64,000 nt of DNA from Streptomyces sp. NRRL S-37 (lineage in GTDB: Bacteria > Actinomycetota > Actinomycetes > Streptomycetales > Streptomycetaceae), in the NCBI RefSeq assembly GCF_000721605.1, contig NZ_JOIZ01000010.1, positions 62,001 to 126,000 of the forward strand. The letters run 5' to 3'. Numbering within the stretch: position 1 is the first letter of the stretch; each line of letters starts with the position of its first letter. Under the pieces are notes generated by a model. That model was not told where the DNA came from and ran no database searches. It saw only the letters and a list, made by a program, of their open reading frames with translations. This document shows, piece after piece, positions 41,157-51,064 of the stretch. Both the position numbers and the translations under genes were made by a program.

Positions 41157-43217
41157 ATGCACCAGCCGGCTCCGCCCGCCCCCTTCGCCGACCGTGCCGG
41201 AACCCTGGCCGGCACGCGGACGCCACTGCCACGACAGCGGGATCACCATTCCGCCCGCCGGTGGCCCGCCGAACTGCCGCCCGCGCACACCGCCATCATC
41301 TGCGTCGCCCTGCCCGGCCTCGCCATCTCGACGGAACAGGGACAGCAGACCGGCAGCGGGCTGGAGGGGTTCTACCGCGCGGGGCGGCGTCTCCTCTCCC
41401 GGTGCCAGATCCGCGTGGCCGGGCGGGAGCCGCTCGCGGTCCAGGCCCGGATGGTGGCCGCCGACCGGGCCCGTTTCGTGGGGACGCTGCGGGTGTCCCC
41501 ACGGGGCGGCGGCCCGGACCCGGACGTGGTCGTGGAGCGGACACGCTGCGCGGACGGCACGGAACGGATCACGCTGCGCAGCGCGGCCCCGCGTCCGTTG
41601 CGCCTGCCCGTCGAGGTGGCCCTCGGCACGGATCTCGCCGACCTCGGGGCGATCGCCGCCGGCCGCGCGGGGCCCGAACTGCCGGCCGATGTCCACGCCT
41701 GTGGCCTGCGCTGGTCCCGGGCCGGCGCCCGCGCGTCGGTCACCGCCGAACCGCCCCCCGCCGAGGCACTGGCCTCCGCCGGACTGCTGCGCTGGGAGTT
41801 CGACCTGCCCCCGGGCGGCAGCGCGAGCATCGAGTTGCGCGTGCGGCAGGACGGAGCGGCACCTCTTCGTTCCGCGGGCCGCGCGGTCACGAACCCTCTC
41901 GCCCCGGCGCATGCCACGGGGGACGACCCGCGGGTCCCCGCCCTGCTGCGGACGAGCGTCGACGACCTCCGGGCCCTCCTGCTGCGTGACCCGGCGCACC
42001 CCGCCGACCTCCACCTCGCGGCCGGCGCCCCCTGGCGCTGCGGGCTCGCCCCGGCCGAGGCCCTCGCCGCAGCCCGGATGGCCCTGCCGCTCGGCACCGG
42101 GCTCGCCGCGGGCACCCTGCGCGTCCTCGCCCGCACCCAGCTCCCCGGGCCGGGGCCGGAGGCCGGCATGATCCCCGGTCCGCGCCGCGACGCCGGTCCC
42201 CATCTGCCTCCCGGCTGCACGGGAACGGAGGCCACACTGCTCTTCCCCGTGCTCCTGGCCGAGGCCCGCCGCTGGGGGCTCCCCGAACGCGAGACCGAGG
42301 AGCTGCTTCCGGCCGCCGAACGCTGTCTGACCTGGCTGCGGAACACGGTGGGCGACGGCGTCTACCTGCCCGACCCGCAACCCGGCGGACCCGTCCGCTG
42401 CGAGACACAGGCCCAGGCCCACCGGACGGCCCTGCTCGGCGCCGATCTGCTCGACGCGTACGGCAGACCGGGCGGTGCCGGACTGCGGCAGTGGGCGCGG
42501 ACCCTGCGCGGGGCCTTCCACGACGACTTCTGGATCGACGGCCCGCGCGGAGACCGGCCGGCGGCGGCCCGTGCCCCGGACGGCCGCCCCGTCCCGCACC
42601 TGGGAGCACCGGCCGCGCACCTCCTCGACACCGGGCTGCTGGGCGGGGGTGAACTCGCGCCCGGCCTCCTCGACAAGGTGCGGACCGAGCGGCTGGCGCG
42701 GCTGCTGGGCGGCCCCGACCTGGACTCGGGCTGGGGACTGCGCGGCATGGGCGTGAAGGAGGCGGGTCACAACCCGTTCGGACACCGCTCCGGCGCCGTG
42801 CGGGTCCGCGAGACGGCGCTCGCCGTCGCGGGACTCGCGGCCGCCGGCTATGAGAGGGAGGCGGCGTCCCTGCTGCGGGGCGTGCTCGCGGCGGCGGAGG
42901 CGTTCGGCCACCGGCTGCCCGAGATGTACGCGGGGGAGCAGCGGACCGAGGGGAGCGCTCCGCTCCCGCACCCGGCGGCCTGCCGCCCGGCGGCCACGGC
43001 GGCGGCCGCCGGGGTCCTGCTGCTGACCACGCTCGCGGGGATCCGCCCCGACGCCCCGGCCCGGACGGTCGCGCTGCGACCGGTGCGCGGTGCCCCGCTG
43101 GGCGAGACGGTCCTGACGGGGCTGCGCGTGGCGGGTGCCCCCTTCGCCGTACGGATCAGCCGGCTCGGTCTCGCCATGGTCGAGGAGGCGGCCGACGGAC
43201 TCCAGTTGGGAGCCTGA
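41157..43217 (+). CDS. Glycogen debranching enzyme-like protein
   Basis: A 686-aa protein. The N-terminal beta-rich domain (about 35-280, including ISTEQGQQTGSGLEGFYRAG) matches the glycogen debranching N-terminal-type domain, and the C-terminal (alpha/alpha)6-like barrel (about 320-640) resembles GH63/GH15 families with WGLRGMGVKEAGHNPFGHR near 525-545 and GLRVAGAPFAVRISR at the end. Likely an alpha-glucosidase-type enzyme acting on amylo-1,6 branches or related glucans. The ATG at 41157 is chosen as the first after the repeat region; the ribosome site (GAGAAAG) is weak. Confidence 0.7.
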   Translation: MHQPAPPAPFADRAGTLAGTRTPLPRQRDHHSARRWPAELPPAHTAIICVALPGLAISTEQGQQTGSGLEGFYRAGRRLLSRCQIRVAGREPLAVQARMVAADRARFVGTLRVSPRGGGPDPDVVVERTRCADGTERITLRSAAPRPLRLPVEVALGTDLADLGAIAAGRAGPELPADVHACGLRWSRAGARASVTAEPPPAEALASAGLLRWEFDLPPGGSASIELRVRQDGAAPLRSAGRAVTNPLAPAHATGDDPRVPALLRTSVDDLRALLLRDPAHPADLHLAAGAPWRCGLAPAEALAAARMALPLGTGLAAGTLRVLARTQLPGPGPEAGMIPGPRRDAGPHLPPGCTGTEATLLFPVLLAEARRWGLPERETEELLPAAERCLTWLRNTVGDGVYLPDPQPGGPVRCETQAQAHRTALLGADLLDAYGRPGGAGLRQWARTLRGAFHDDFWIDGPRGDRPAAARAPDGRPVPHLGAPAAHLLDTGLLGGGELAPGLLDKVRTERLARLLGGPDLDSGWGLRGMGVKEAGHNPFGHRSGAVRVRETALAVAGLAAAGYEREAASLLRGVLAAAEAFGHRLPEMYAGEQRTEGSAPLPHPAACRPAATAAAAGVLLLTTLAGIRPDAPARTVALRPVRGAPLGETVLTGLRVAGAPFAVRISRLGLAMVEEAADGLQLGA

Positions 43218-43313
43218 CCCGGTGGGGCACGTCCTCGCCGGGGAGGACAGGACGACAGGTCTGCCGGAGCGGAGTGGATCAGTTGATGTCACGGTCGGCG
43301 AAGGGAGTGTTTA

Positions 43314-43328
43314 TCGTCAGGCAGACGA
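43314..43328. promoter_or_regulatory. Inverted repeat before the NrtR-like gene
   Basis: TCGTC-AGGCA-GACGA lies 14 bp upstream of the NUDIX regulator start, in a locally AT-rich stretch. Extending by three bases on each side keeps partial symmetry (TTATCGTC/GACGACTA). NrtR-type regulators usually bind their own promoter, so autoregulation is plausible. Confidence 0.4.
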
Positions 43329-43341
43329 CTATGATCATCGC

Positions 43342-44100
43342 ATGCCCTACGACCCGTCAGCCTTTCCCCCCTTCGCCGTCACCGTGGACCTGGTCGTGCT
43401 GACCGTACGCCGCCACGCCCTGTGTGCGTTGGCGGTACGCCGGGGCGAGGCGCCGTTCCAGGGGCGCTGGGCGCTCCCCGGCGGCTTCGTGCGGGACGAC
43501 GAGGACCTGGCGCAGGCGGCGGCCCGGGAACTGGCCGAGGAGACCGGGCTGCGGGTGCACGACCCCGCCGTCCCCGCCCAGGACAACGGCGCTCACCTGG
43601 AACAGCTCGCCACGTACGGCGACCCCGGGCGCGACCCCCGGATGCGGGTCGTCAGCGTCGCCCACCTCGCCCTCGCCCCCGACCTGCCCGCGCCCCGGGC
43701 GGGCGGTGACGCCAGCAACGCACGCTGGGCACCCGTGGAGGAACTGCTGCAGCAGGGCGGTTACGGCCGGGACGGCGAGCCGGTGGCGCCACTCGCCTTC
43801 GATCACGCCCGGATCCTGTCGGACGGGGTGGAACGCGCCCGCTCCAAGATCGAGTACTCGTCGCTGGCGACGGCCTTCTGCCCGCCCGAGTTCACCGTCG
43901 GCGAGCTGCGCAGGGTCTACGAGGCGGTCTGGGGCGTGGCGCTCGACCCGCGCAACTTCCACCGCAAGGTGACGGGCACGCCGGGCTTCCTGGTCCCCAC
44001 CGGTGGCACGACCACCCGGCAGGGCGGCCGTCCCGCCCAGCTCTTCCGGGCCGGCGGCGCCACCCTGCTCAACCCCCCGATGCTGCGCCCCGAGGTCTGA
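43342..44100 (+). CDS. NUDIX-wHTH protein (NrtR-like)
   Basis: A 252-aa protein with an intact N-terminal NUDIX box (GGFVRDDE ... RELAEETGL, 47-70) and a C-terminal winged-helix-like segment (EFTVGELRRVYEAVWGVALD, about 178-197, then RNFHRKVTGTPGFLV). This matches the NrtR family, regulators of NAD metabolism whose NUDIX domain binds ADP-ribose; some members are active ADP-ribose hydrolases. It is chromosomal and separate from the mobile NUDIX array. The long frame upstream was cut to the ATG at 43342 because the operator-like repeat lies in it. Confidence 0.82.
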   Translation: MPYDPSAFPPFAVTVDLVVLTVRRHALCALAVRRGEAPFQGRWALPGGFVRDDEDLAQAAARELAEETGLRVHDPAVPAQDNGAHLEQLATYGDPGRDPRMRVVSVAHLALAPDLPAPRAGGDASNARWAPVEELLQQGGYGRDGEPVAPLAFDHARILSDGVERARSKIEYSSLATAFCPPEFTVGELRRVYEAVWGVALDPRNFHRKVTGTPGFLVPTGGTTTRQGGRPAQLFRAGGATLLNPPMLRPEV

Positions 44101-44212
44101 CACGGCACGGCCGGACCCGGTCAACGGTCCCGGCGGAGCAGAGTCCTTCCTCCTTCGCCGACCGGCCGCCAGATGCCCGGAAAATCCGATATGGCGCGCT
44201 ATCTTGCATCGG

Positions 44213-46240
44213 GTGATCCAGGCCACCGGACTGACCAGCAGCCCCCGCAAAGAGCTTCCGCCCGCCGTCGACGACGTCTCCCTCGAGGCGCACGCGGGTC
44301 GCGTCACCGCGTTGCTCGGAGCGCCGGGCGCCGGCAAGACGACGGCGCTGCGGCTCATGCTCGAACTCCAACGCGGCCGGGGCATCACCTACTTCAGGGG
44401 CCGCCCGCTGCACCGCATCCCCCACCCCGCCCGCGAAGTCGGCGTGCTGCTCGGCGATGTGCCGGGCCATCCCGCCCGCACCGTCCGCGGACACCTGCGC
44501 ATGCTGTGCGCCGCCACGGGCGTCCCGGTCCGCCGGGCCGACGAAGTCCTCGAGACGGCGGGGCTCGTGAGCCTGCGCGACGAACGCCTGGGCATCCTGT
44601 CGCGCGGCATGGACCGCCGCCTGGGACTGGCCTGCGCACTGCTGCCGGACCCGCACACCCTCGTGCTCGACGAGCCCGCGCGCGGTCTCTCCGCCACCGA
44701 GAGCCGCTGGTTGTACGGGACACTCCGGGCGTACGCGGCCCAGGGCGGCACGGTGCTGTGCACGACGGCCGACCCGAAGGAGGCCGCGCGGATCGCGGAC
44801 CACGTGGTCACCCTGGAACGCGGAAGAGTCGTCGCCGACCAGGCGGCGGCGGACTTCTCGCGGACCCGGCTGCGTCCCCGTGTCGCCGTCCGCAGCCCGC
44901 ACGCCGCCCGCCTCTCCGCCCTGCTCGCGCAGGAGGCCCGCGCCACCCGGCGGTCCGTGGAGGCCGTGCACGAGGGCGGCAACCGCCTCTATGTCTACGG
45001 CAGTACCTGCGCGGACGTCGGCGAGGTCGCGTTCCGGCACGGCATCGTCGTGCACCAACTGGCGGACGAGACCGGGGACATGGGCCCCGGCGCCGGGGCG
45101 GGCGAACCGGCGCCGGGCGAGCGGGCGACCCCGGCCGGCACCGCGGTCCGGGACGCCGGGGAACCCGGGCCCGCGGACGACACGGCACGCGATCCGGATC
45201 CCAGCCCCGGCGCTTCGGCTGGTGAGGGCTCTCCCGCGTCTGTGTCCTCGTCGCGGCGGGACCCGGGGGGATTCGCTGCCGGGGAGGCCCGCCCGGTCCC
45301 CGGCGCTTCGGCCGGTGAAGGTGCCCCCGCGCCCGCGTCCCCGCCCCGGCGGGATCCGGGGGAATCCGCCGCCGAGGAGGCCCGCCCGGCTCCCGGGGCC
45401 CGCCGGCGCCGGGCCGCCCGCGCGCGCGACGCCGCTGCCGGGCTTCCCCCTTCCGTCTCCGTCCGCCCCGCCCCCAGGCCCCTTCGCCCCCTGCGCTACG
45501 AGATCCGCCGCGCCACGGGTGTCGGCACGGGGTTCTTCGTCGGGGCGGCCGTGCTCGTCGTGTCCGCGCTCACCGCCGTACTGCTGGCGCGGGCCGGACA
45601 CACCCCGCAGCCGCGCCTGCTGGCCGCGTGGCCGAGGGAGCTGCCGCTGCCGCCTGCGGCGCTCGGCGCGGGACTGCTCGGCGCGCTGGCCTTCGGCGAC
45701 GAGTTCCGCCACCCCGCGCTGGCGGCGGACCGCGGCACCGTGCCCCGGCGGCTGGGGCTGCTGACCGCCAAACTCCTCGTGGCCTCGGCCACCGCGCTGG
45801 TGCTGGCCGTCCTGACCGTCGGGTGCGACGCCGAACTGCTGTACCTCGTCTACGGCCGGGAGGCCGTCGGGGTTCCCGCCGACTGGCTGCCGCTGAGTGC
45901 GGGCTGGCTCGGCCTGGTGACCGGATGCGCCTGCGCCGGCGTGCTGGCCGCGGGCGTGTTCCGGTCCACCACCGCCGGTCTCGCCGCCGTCGTCGCCGTA
46001 CCCCTTCTCGTCGTGCCGCTCGTGCACAAGGTGACGGAAGGGCCCGCGGCGCGCACCCCGGTCCCGCTCGCGTCGCGGCTGCGGGACGGTGTGCCGCTCC
46101 GGTGGCCCTTCGGAGGCGGACATCATCTGGACGCGGTCCTGCGCCTGGTCGCCCAACCCGTCGGCGGTGCGCTGACGTTGTCGCTGGCGGCGCTGCTGTG
46201 CGCGTACGTGCTCACCGGTCTGCGGAGCAGAGTCCGATAA
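44213..46240 (+). CDS. ABC transporter ATPase-permease fusion with repetitive linker
   Basis: A 675-aa protein. Residues 5-230 are an ABC ATPase (Walker A LLGAPGAGKTT near 36-46, signature LSRGMDRRLGLA, Walker B LVLDEPARG). Residues about 295-420 form a Pro/Ala/Gly-rich linker with two 31-residue tandem repeats. The C-terminus (about 430-670) has five or six membrane helices like an ABC-2 permease. The GTG at 44213 lies within 15 bp of a -10-like TATCTT, so the mRNA may be leaderless. It precedes whiH, as in related genomes. Substrate unknown. Confidence 0.8.
   Translation: MIQATGLTSSPRKELPPAVDDVSLEAHAGRVTALLGAPGAGKTTALRLMLELQRGRGITYFRGRPLHRIPHPAREVGVLLGDVPGHPARTVRGHLRMLCAATGVPVRRADEVLETAGLVSLRDERLGILSRGMDRRLGLACALLPDPHTLVLDEPARGLSATESRWLYGTLRAYAAQGGTVLCTTADPKEAARIADHVVTLERGRVVADQAAADFSRTRLRPRVAVRSPHAARLSALLAQEARATRRSVEAVHEGGNRLYVYGSTCADVGEVAFRHGIVVHQLADETGDMGPGAGAGEPAPGERATPAGTAVRDAGEPGPADDTARDPDPSPGASAGEGSPASVSSSRRDPGGFAAGEARPVPGASAGEGAPAPASPPRRDPGESAAEEARPAPGARRRRAARARDAAAGLPPSVSVRPAPRPLRPLRYEIRRATGVGTGFFVGAAVLVVSALTAVLLARAGHTPQPRLLAAWPRELPLPPAALGAGLLGALAFGDEFRHPALAADRGTVPRRLGLLTAKLLVASATALVLAVLTVGCDAELLYLVYGREAVGVPADWLPLSAGWLGLVTGCACAGVLAAGVFRSTTAGLAAVVAVPLLVVPLVHKVTEGPAARTPVPLASRLRDGVPLRWPFGGGHHLDAVLRLVAQPVGGALTLSLAALLCAYVLTGLRSRVR
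45206..45391 (+). repeat. 93-bp tandem duplication inside the ABC fusion gene
   Basis: Two in-frame 93-bp units (45206-45298 and 45299-45391) each start with codons for PGASAGEG and contain RRDPG and EARP; a third copy begins (PGA) at 45392. It lengthens the cytoplasmic linker between ATPase and permease. Copy number may vary between strains. Confidence 0.7.
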
Positions 46241-46304
46241 CGACCGTCCATGAACGAGTCGATCCACCCCTGCCCACAACTCCCCGCAGAAAGCCCATTT
46301 CTTT

Positions 46305-46311
46305 CCGATAA
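46305..46311 (+). promoter_or_regulatory. WhiG-type -10 element upstream of whiH
   Basis: CCGATAA, 93 bp before the whiH start, matches the -10 (GCCGATAA) used by the sporulation sigma factor WhiG. A TAAA -35 at the right spacing is not evident. In S. coelicolor whiH is transcribed from a WhiG-dependent promoter, which supports the reading. Confidence 0.5.
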
Positions 46312-46403
46312 GGCGTCAATTGCGACGGGGTGAGCGATCACCCTTTCGTGTGCTTTTCACCAAAGACCTCAAGGGAGTTGGAAGCGGAGCCGACAAAGGA
46401 TGC

Positions 46404-47291
46404 GTGAGTACCCTTGCGCACACCATGATGACCGCCGCCCGCTCCGCAGACTCCGGCCTCGCGAGTCCGGGCGGACTCGACCGCTACCCCTACGCCGAGA
46501 CGCCCGCCGTCGACCGCGTCGGGGCCCCCGCCTGGGACGGCGCGGACCCGGAGCTGGGCCGTGTGGGCCGACGGGCCGCGGGCAGCCGCGGTCGGGGGCT
46601 GCACGGCCAACTCGTCCAGCAGTTGGGTCAGATGATCGTTTCCGGGGACCTGGGCGCCGACCGTCCGCTGGTGCCGGAGGAGATCGGCCAGCGCTTCGAG
46701 GTCTCCCGCACCGTCGTCCGCGAGTCGCTCCGCGTCCTGGAGGCCAAGGGGCTGGTCAGCGCCAGGCCGAACGTCGGCACGCGCGTGCGCCCCGTCAGCG
46801 ACTGGAACCTCCTCGACCCGGACATCATCGAGTGGCGGGCCTTCGGGCCGCAGCGCGACGACCAGCGCCGTGAGCTCAGCGAGCTGCGCTGGACGATCGA
46901 GCCGCTCGCCGCCTTCCTGGCGGCCGGCCACGGGCGGGAGGACGTCCAGCAGCGTCTGACCGACATGGTCGAGATCATGGGTCACGCCATGGGGCAGGGC
47001 GACGCCCTGACCTTCGCCCGTGCCGACGCGGAGTTCCACTCCCTGCTCATCCAGGTCGCCGGCAACCGGATGCTGGAACACCTCTCCGGGATCGTGTCCG
47101 CCGCGCTGCAGGTCTCGGGCGGCCCGGCCACGGGCTGCGAGCGGCCGAACGAGACGTCCCTGGCGCAGCACGGCCGGATCGTCGACGCCCTCGCCGGTGG
47201 CGACGGCGCGGCGGCCGAGGCAGCCATGCGGCAACTGCTCACGGTCCATCCAGAGGTGGAACGCGTGGTGCCCGCTCCGCGCGAGCACTGA
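46404..47291 (+). CDS. whiH: WhiH sporulation regulator (GntR/FadR family)
   Basis: A 295-aa protein with a GntR winged helix (about 70-132; LVPEEIGQRFEVSRTVVRES, GLVSARPNVGTRV) and an FCD effector-binding domain (about 145-275). Length, N-terminus (MSTLAHTMMTAARSADSG) and position directly before hrdB identify WhiH, needed for sporulation septation in aerial hyphae (established for S. coelicolor). The GTG at 46404 follows AAAGGA at 5 nt; a longer upstream frame was rejected. Metal-binding FCD residues suggest a small carboxylate ligand, unidentified. Confidence 0.92.
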   Translation: MSTLAHTMMTAARSADSGLASPGGLDRYPYAETPAVDRVGAPAWDGADPELGRVGRRAAGSRGRGLHGQLVQQLGQMIVSGDLGADRPLVPEEIGQRFEVSRTVVRESLRVLEAKGLVSARPNVGTRVRPVSDWNLLDPDIIEWRAFGPQRDDQRRELSELRWTIEPLAAFLAAGHGREDVQQRLTDMVEIMGHAMGQGDALTFARADAEFHSLLIQVAGNRMLEHLSGIVSAALQVSGGPATGCERPNETSLAQHGRIVDALAGGDGAAAEAAMRQLLTVHPEVERVVPAPREH

Positions 47292-47368
47292 CCGCGTTCC
47301 GCGGACGGCGCGGTCCGGCATGCCATCCCCCTCCTGTGGCAGCGCCCCACCGATGAGCCGTCCCCCGT

Positions 47369-47406
47369 CGGACCCCGCGGGATCGCCGGCGATCCCGCGG
47401 GGTCCG
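47369..47406. terminator. 38-bp perfect palindrome after whiH
   Basis: Nineteen-base arms, starting CGGACCCCGCGGGATCG, meet without a spacer to form a perfect palindrome 78 bp after the whiH stop. As RNA it folds into a very stable hairpin and should isolate whiH from hrdB. No U-tract follows. Confidence 0.7.
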
Positions 47407-47719
47407 ATGCCCAGAACGGCGTGGCAGACTCGAAGGGGTGACCTCCTCGCCCCTGAGTGAACGCTTTCGCGATTGTTTGACCGATTATGTGCGCTTACGG
47501 GGTGTGACTCGGGCCACGCGGATTGGGCGTAACGCTCCTGGGGAGAACGCGATGACCTAAGAGGTGACAGCCGCGGAGGGAATACGGACGCCGTTCATGG
47601 CGCTGTGCATCCTCCCCGGCCCCCGCCCGCGCCGTCGGCCCATCCCCAAGCCGGCGGTCGGCTCCTGTCCACTGTGGACGGGGCCGGAAGCCGTTTTCCA
47701 ACGTTCCGAGAGGTTGTTC
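47407..47719 (+). promoter_or_regulatory. hrdB promoter region
   Basis: 313 bp without a gene between the palindrome and hrdB. A TTGACC hexamer occurs near 47476, and GGAAT at 47578-47582 fits the -35 of a SigR-type stress promoter such as the second hrdB promoter known in S. coelicolor; a matching -10 (GTT) at the usual spacing is imperfect (GCT). The leader is long and ends with GAGAGG before the GTG. Confidence 0.45.
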
Positions 47720-49249
<1,530 letters not shown>

Positions 49250-49408
49250 GCAGGTCCGCCCGCCACGGCGCACCGTCGTGCGCCGGTCCGCGTCAGGCCC
49301 GGTTTCCCGTCCTGGGGAGCCGGGCCTTCGCGTTGCCGCGCGGGTGCGGGCTCGGACGGGGTCCATCACTGTGGGTGGTTAAGGAACACCCCAGTGTGAG
49401 GAGCGCGC

Positions 49409-50242
49409 ATGCGACGTCGTCTTGCCCGGGCCCTGGCCCGGCCGCTGGCCCTCGCGGCCGCCGCGACCGTCATACCACTGGCCTCGGCCGTGCCGGCAGC
49501 CGCCGACAGCATCGTCGTCGGCGGCTTCCCCGTCGATGTCTCAGAGGGGCCGTGGACAGTGGCGCTGTCCAGCCGCGACCGGTTCGGAGATACGCGGGCG
49601 GGACAGTTCTGCGGGGGTGTGGCGGTCGGCCGGACCACCGTGCTCACCGCGGCCCACTGCATGGACGAGGAGGTGCTGGGGGCACCCCCGGGACGCGTGG
49701 ACGACCTCAGAGTGATCACAGGGCGTACGGAACTGCTCTCGGACCGCGGTCAGGAGATCGCCGTACGCGACACCTGGGTGAACCCGGACTACGACGGTGT
49801 CACCAACTCCGGCGACTACGCCGTGCTCAGTCTGGCCGAGCCGCTGCCCTCGAGCTCGGTGATAGCCATGGCCGGGGCCGGCGATCCCGCGTACCGGGCG
49901 GGTACCGCGGCCACCGTCTACGGGTGGGGGGACACCACGGGGTCCGGGGCCTATGCCGGCAGCCTGCACGCGGCACGCGTGCGGGTGCAGCCCGACGCGC
50001 TGTGCGAGAAGGCGTATCCGGGCGGTTCCGAGGGCGCCTACCGCGCCGGGACGATGCTGTGCGCGGGAGAGGTGCGGGGAGGCCGGGACGCCTGTCAGGG
50101 GGACAGCGGAGGGCCGCTGGTGGCCCAGGGACGGCTGATAGGCCTCGTCTCCTGGGGGACGGGGTGCGGCTGGGAGGGCAGTCCCGGGGTGTACACGCGT
50201 GTCTCCGACATCCTGCGGACCCTTGGACGGCCGCAGGGCTGA
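49409..50242 (+). CDS. Secreted trypsin-like serine protease (S1)
   Basis: A 277-aa precursor with a signal peptide (RRRLARALARPLALAAAATV, cleavage near AAADS at about 32-34) and an S1 domain: mature start IVVGGFPV, His83 in LTAAHC, Asp137 in GDYAVL and Ser233 in QGDSGGPL. Asp at 227 in RDACQGDS indicates trypsin-like specificity for Arg/Lys. Three disulphide pairs are possible. ATG follows a GAGG site; conserved gene after hrdB. Presumably autoactivated after export. Confidence 0.93.
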   Translation: MRRRLARALARPLALAAAATVIPLASAVPAAADSIVVGGFPVDVSEGPWTVALSSRDRFGDTRAGQFCGGVAVGRTTVLTAAHCMDEEVLGAPPGRVDDLRVITGRTELLSDRGQEIAVRDTWVNPDYDGVTNSGDYAVLSLAEPLPSSSVIAMAGAGDPAYRAGTAATVYGWGDTTGSGAYAGSLHAARVRVQPDALCEKAYPGGSEGAYRAGTMLCAGEVRGGRDACQGDSGGPLVAQGRLIGLVSWGTGCGWEGSPGVYTRVSDILRTLGRPQG

Positions 50243-50304
50243 GGACGGCCGGGAGGGGACAGGGCGGGGCCGCTGAGCGGTTCCCGGCGGGCGGGGGTAC
50301 GAGA

Positions 50305-50339
50305 CGGGCGGCTGCCTCCTGAAGGGAGGCAGCCGCCCG
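50305..50339. terminator. Bidirectional terminator, 15-bp stem
   Basis: A perfect 15-bp stem (CGGGCGGCTGCCTCC and its complement) with a 5-nt loop lies between the converging protease and DUF7455 genes, 63 bp after the first and 55 bp after the second. Confidence 0.8.
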
Positions 50340-50393
50340 CTCACCGGCCTGTGCCGGGCTGCTCGTCGTCGGACGCGAAGTGTCGGAGCTCTG

Positions 50394-50624
50394 TCAGCGC
50401 TCCTCGTCGGGAGCGGTCACCGGAGGGGTGGTGAGCCGCTCCGTCTCGTCCTGTATCTCAGCGGCGATCTTCTTGAGTTCCGGCTCGAACTTGCGGCCGT
50501 GGTGGGCGCAGAAGAGCAGTTCTCCACCGCTCAGCAGGACGACGCGCAGGTATGCCTGGGCGCCGCAGCGGTCGCAGCGATCGGCGGCCGTCAGGGGGCT
50601 CGCGGGGGTCAGAACAGTAGTCAC
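50394..50624 (-). CDS. DUF7455 small protein
   Basis: A 76-aa protein. The CDRCGAQAYLRVVL motif at 17-30 and FCAHHGRKFEPEL at 38-50 form a small zinc-ribbon-like unit (Cys17, Cys20, Cys39, His41/42) of the actinobacterial DUF7455 family. The function is unknown. ATG at 50624 has an AGAGG site. It is conserved between hrdB and parE. Confidence 0.85.
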   Translation of the reverse strand: MTTVLTPASPLTAADRCDRCGAQAYLRVVLLSGGELLFCAHHGRKFEPELKKIAAEIQDETERLTTPPVTAPDEER

Positions 50625-51064
50625 GTCGCCTCTTCTCTAGCTCGACGAGCTGTCGTACCAGGGTCAACATCCAACCAGCCCCAAAACGTTCCCGCTCGTG
50701 GCTTCTCCTCGAAAAAATTTTCCGAGGTGGGTGGCTGTTGCCGGTTGGCGGCGAATGTGCCGTAGTGCGTGTCTGATGTGTCGTACGGATTCGCGTTCGT
50801 ATCGGTGGTCGGCCCTCCCGGCTGGGTTGCCGGTTGTTCATGAGGACGTGCCCGGAGCCTAAATGGTTCATGCCTCGAAGGGAACGTGATGTGTGCTTCA
50901 CTCCATCGAGGGATCGAACACGCATGCGACTCTGGACTAGGGTGGGCTGAAGCGAGGGTGGCGGTACAACGGCTCTACCAGGCCTCGGTACCCTCTCACC
51001 GGTGACTGAAGCCGCGCCCTTACCCACAAGGGCCGCATCTGAAATTCAGCGAGGAGCGAACCGC
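50625..51064. promoter_or_regulatory. Intergenic region upstream of parE
   Basis: 440 bp without a gene, between the divergent DUF7455 and parE genes. An AT island at 50706-50724 forms a near-perfect dyad (CTCGAAAAAATTTTCCGAG), unusual in this GC-rich DNA. A -10-like TAGGGT occurs at 50938-50943, 122 bp before the parE GTG. Confidence 0.45.

Noticed and set aside
46280..46311. Complete WhiG promoter with -35 before whiH
   Set aside because: Only the -10-like CCGATAA is clear; a TAAA at 15-16 nt upstream was not found, so only the -10 is listed.
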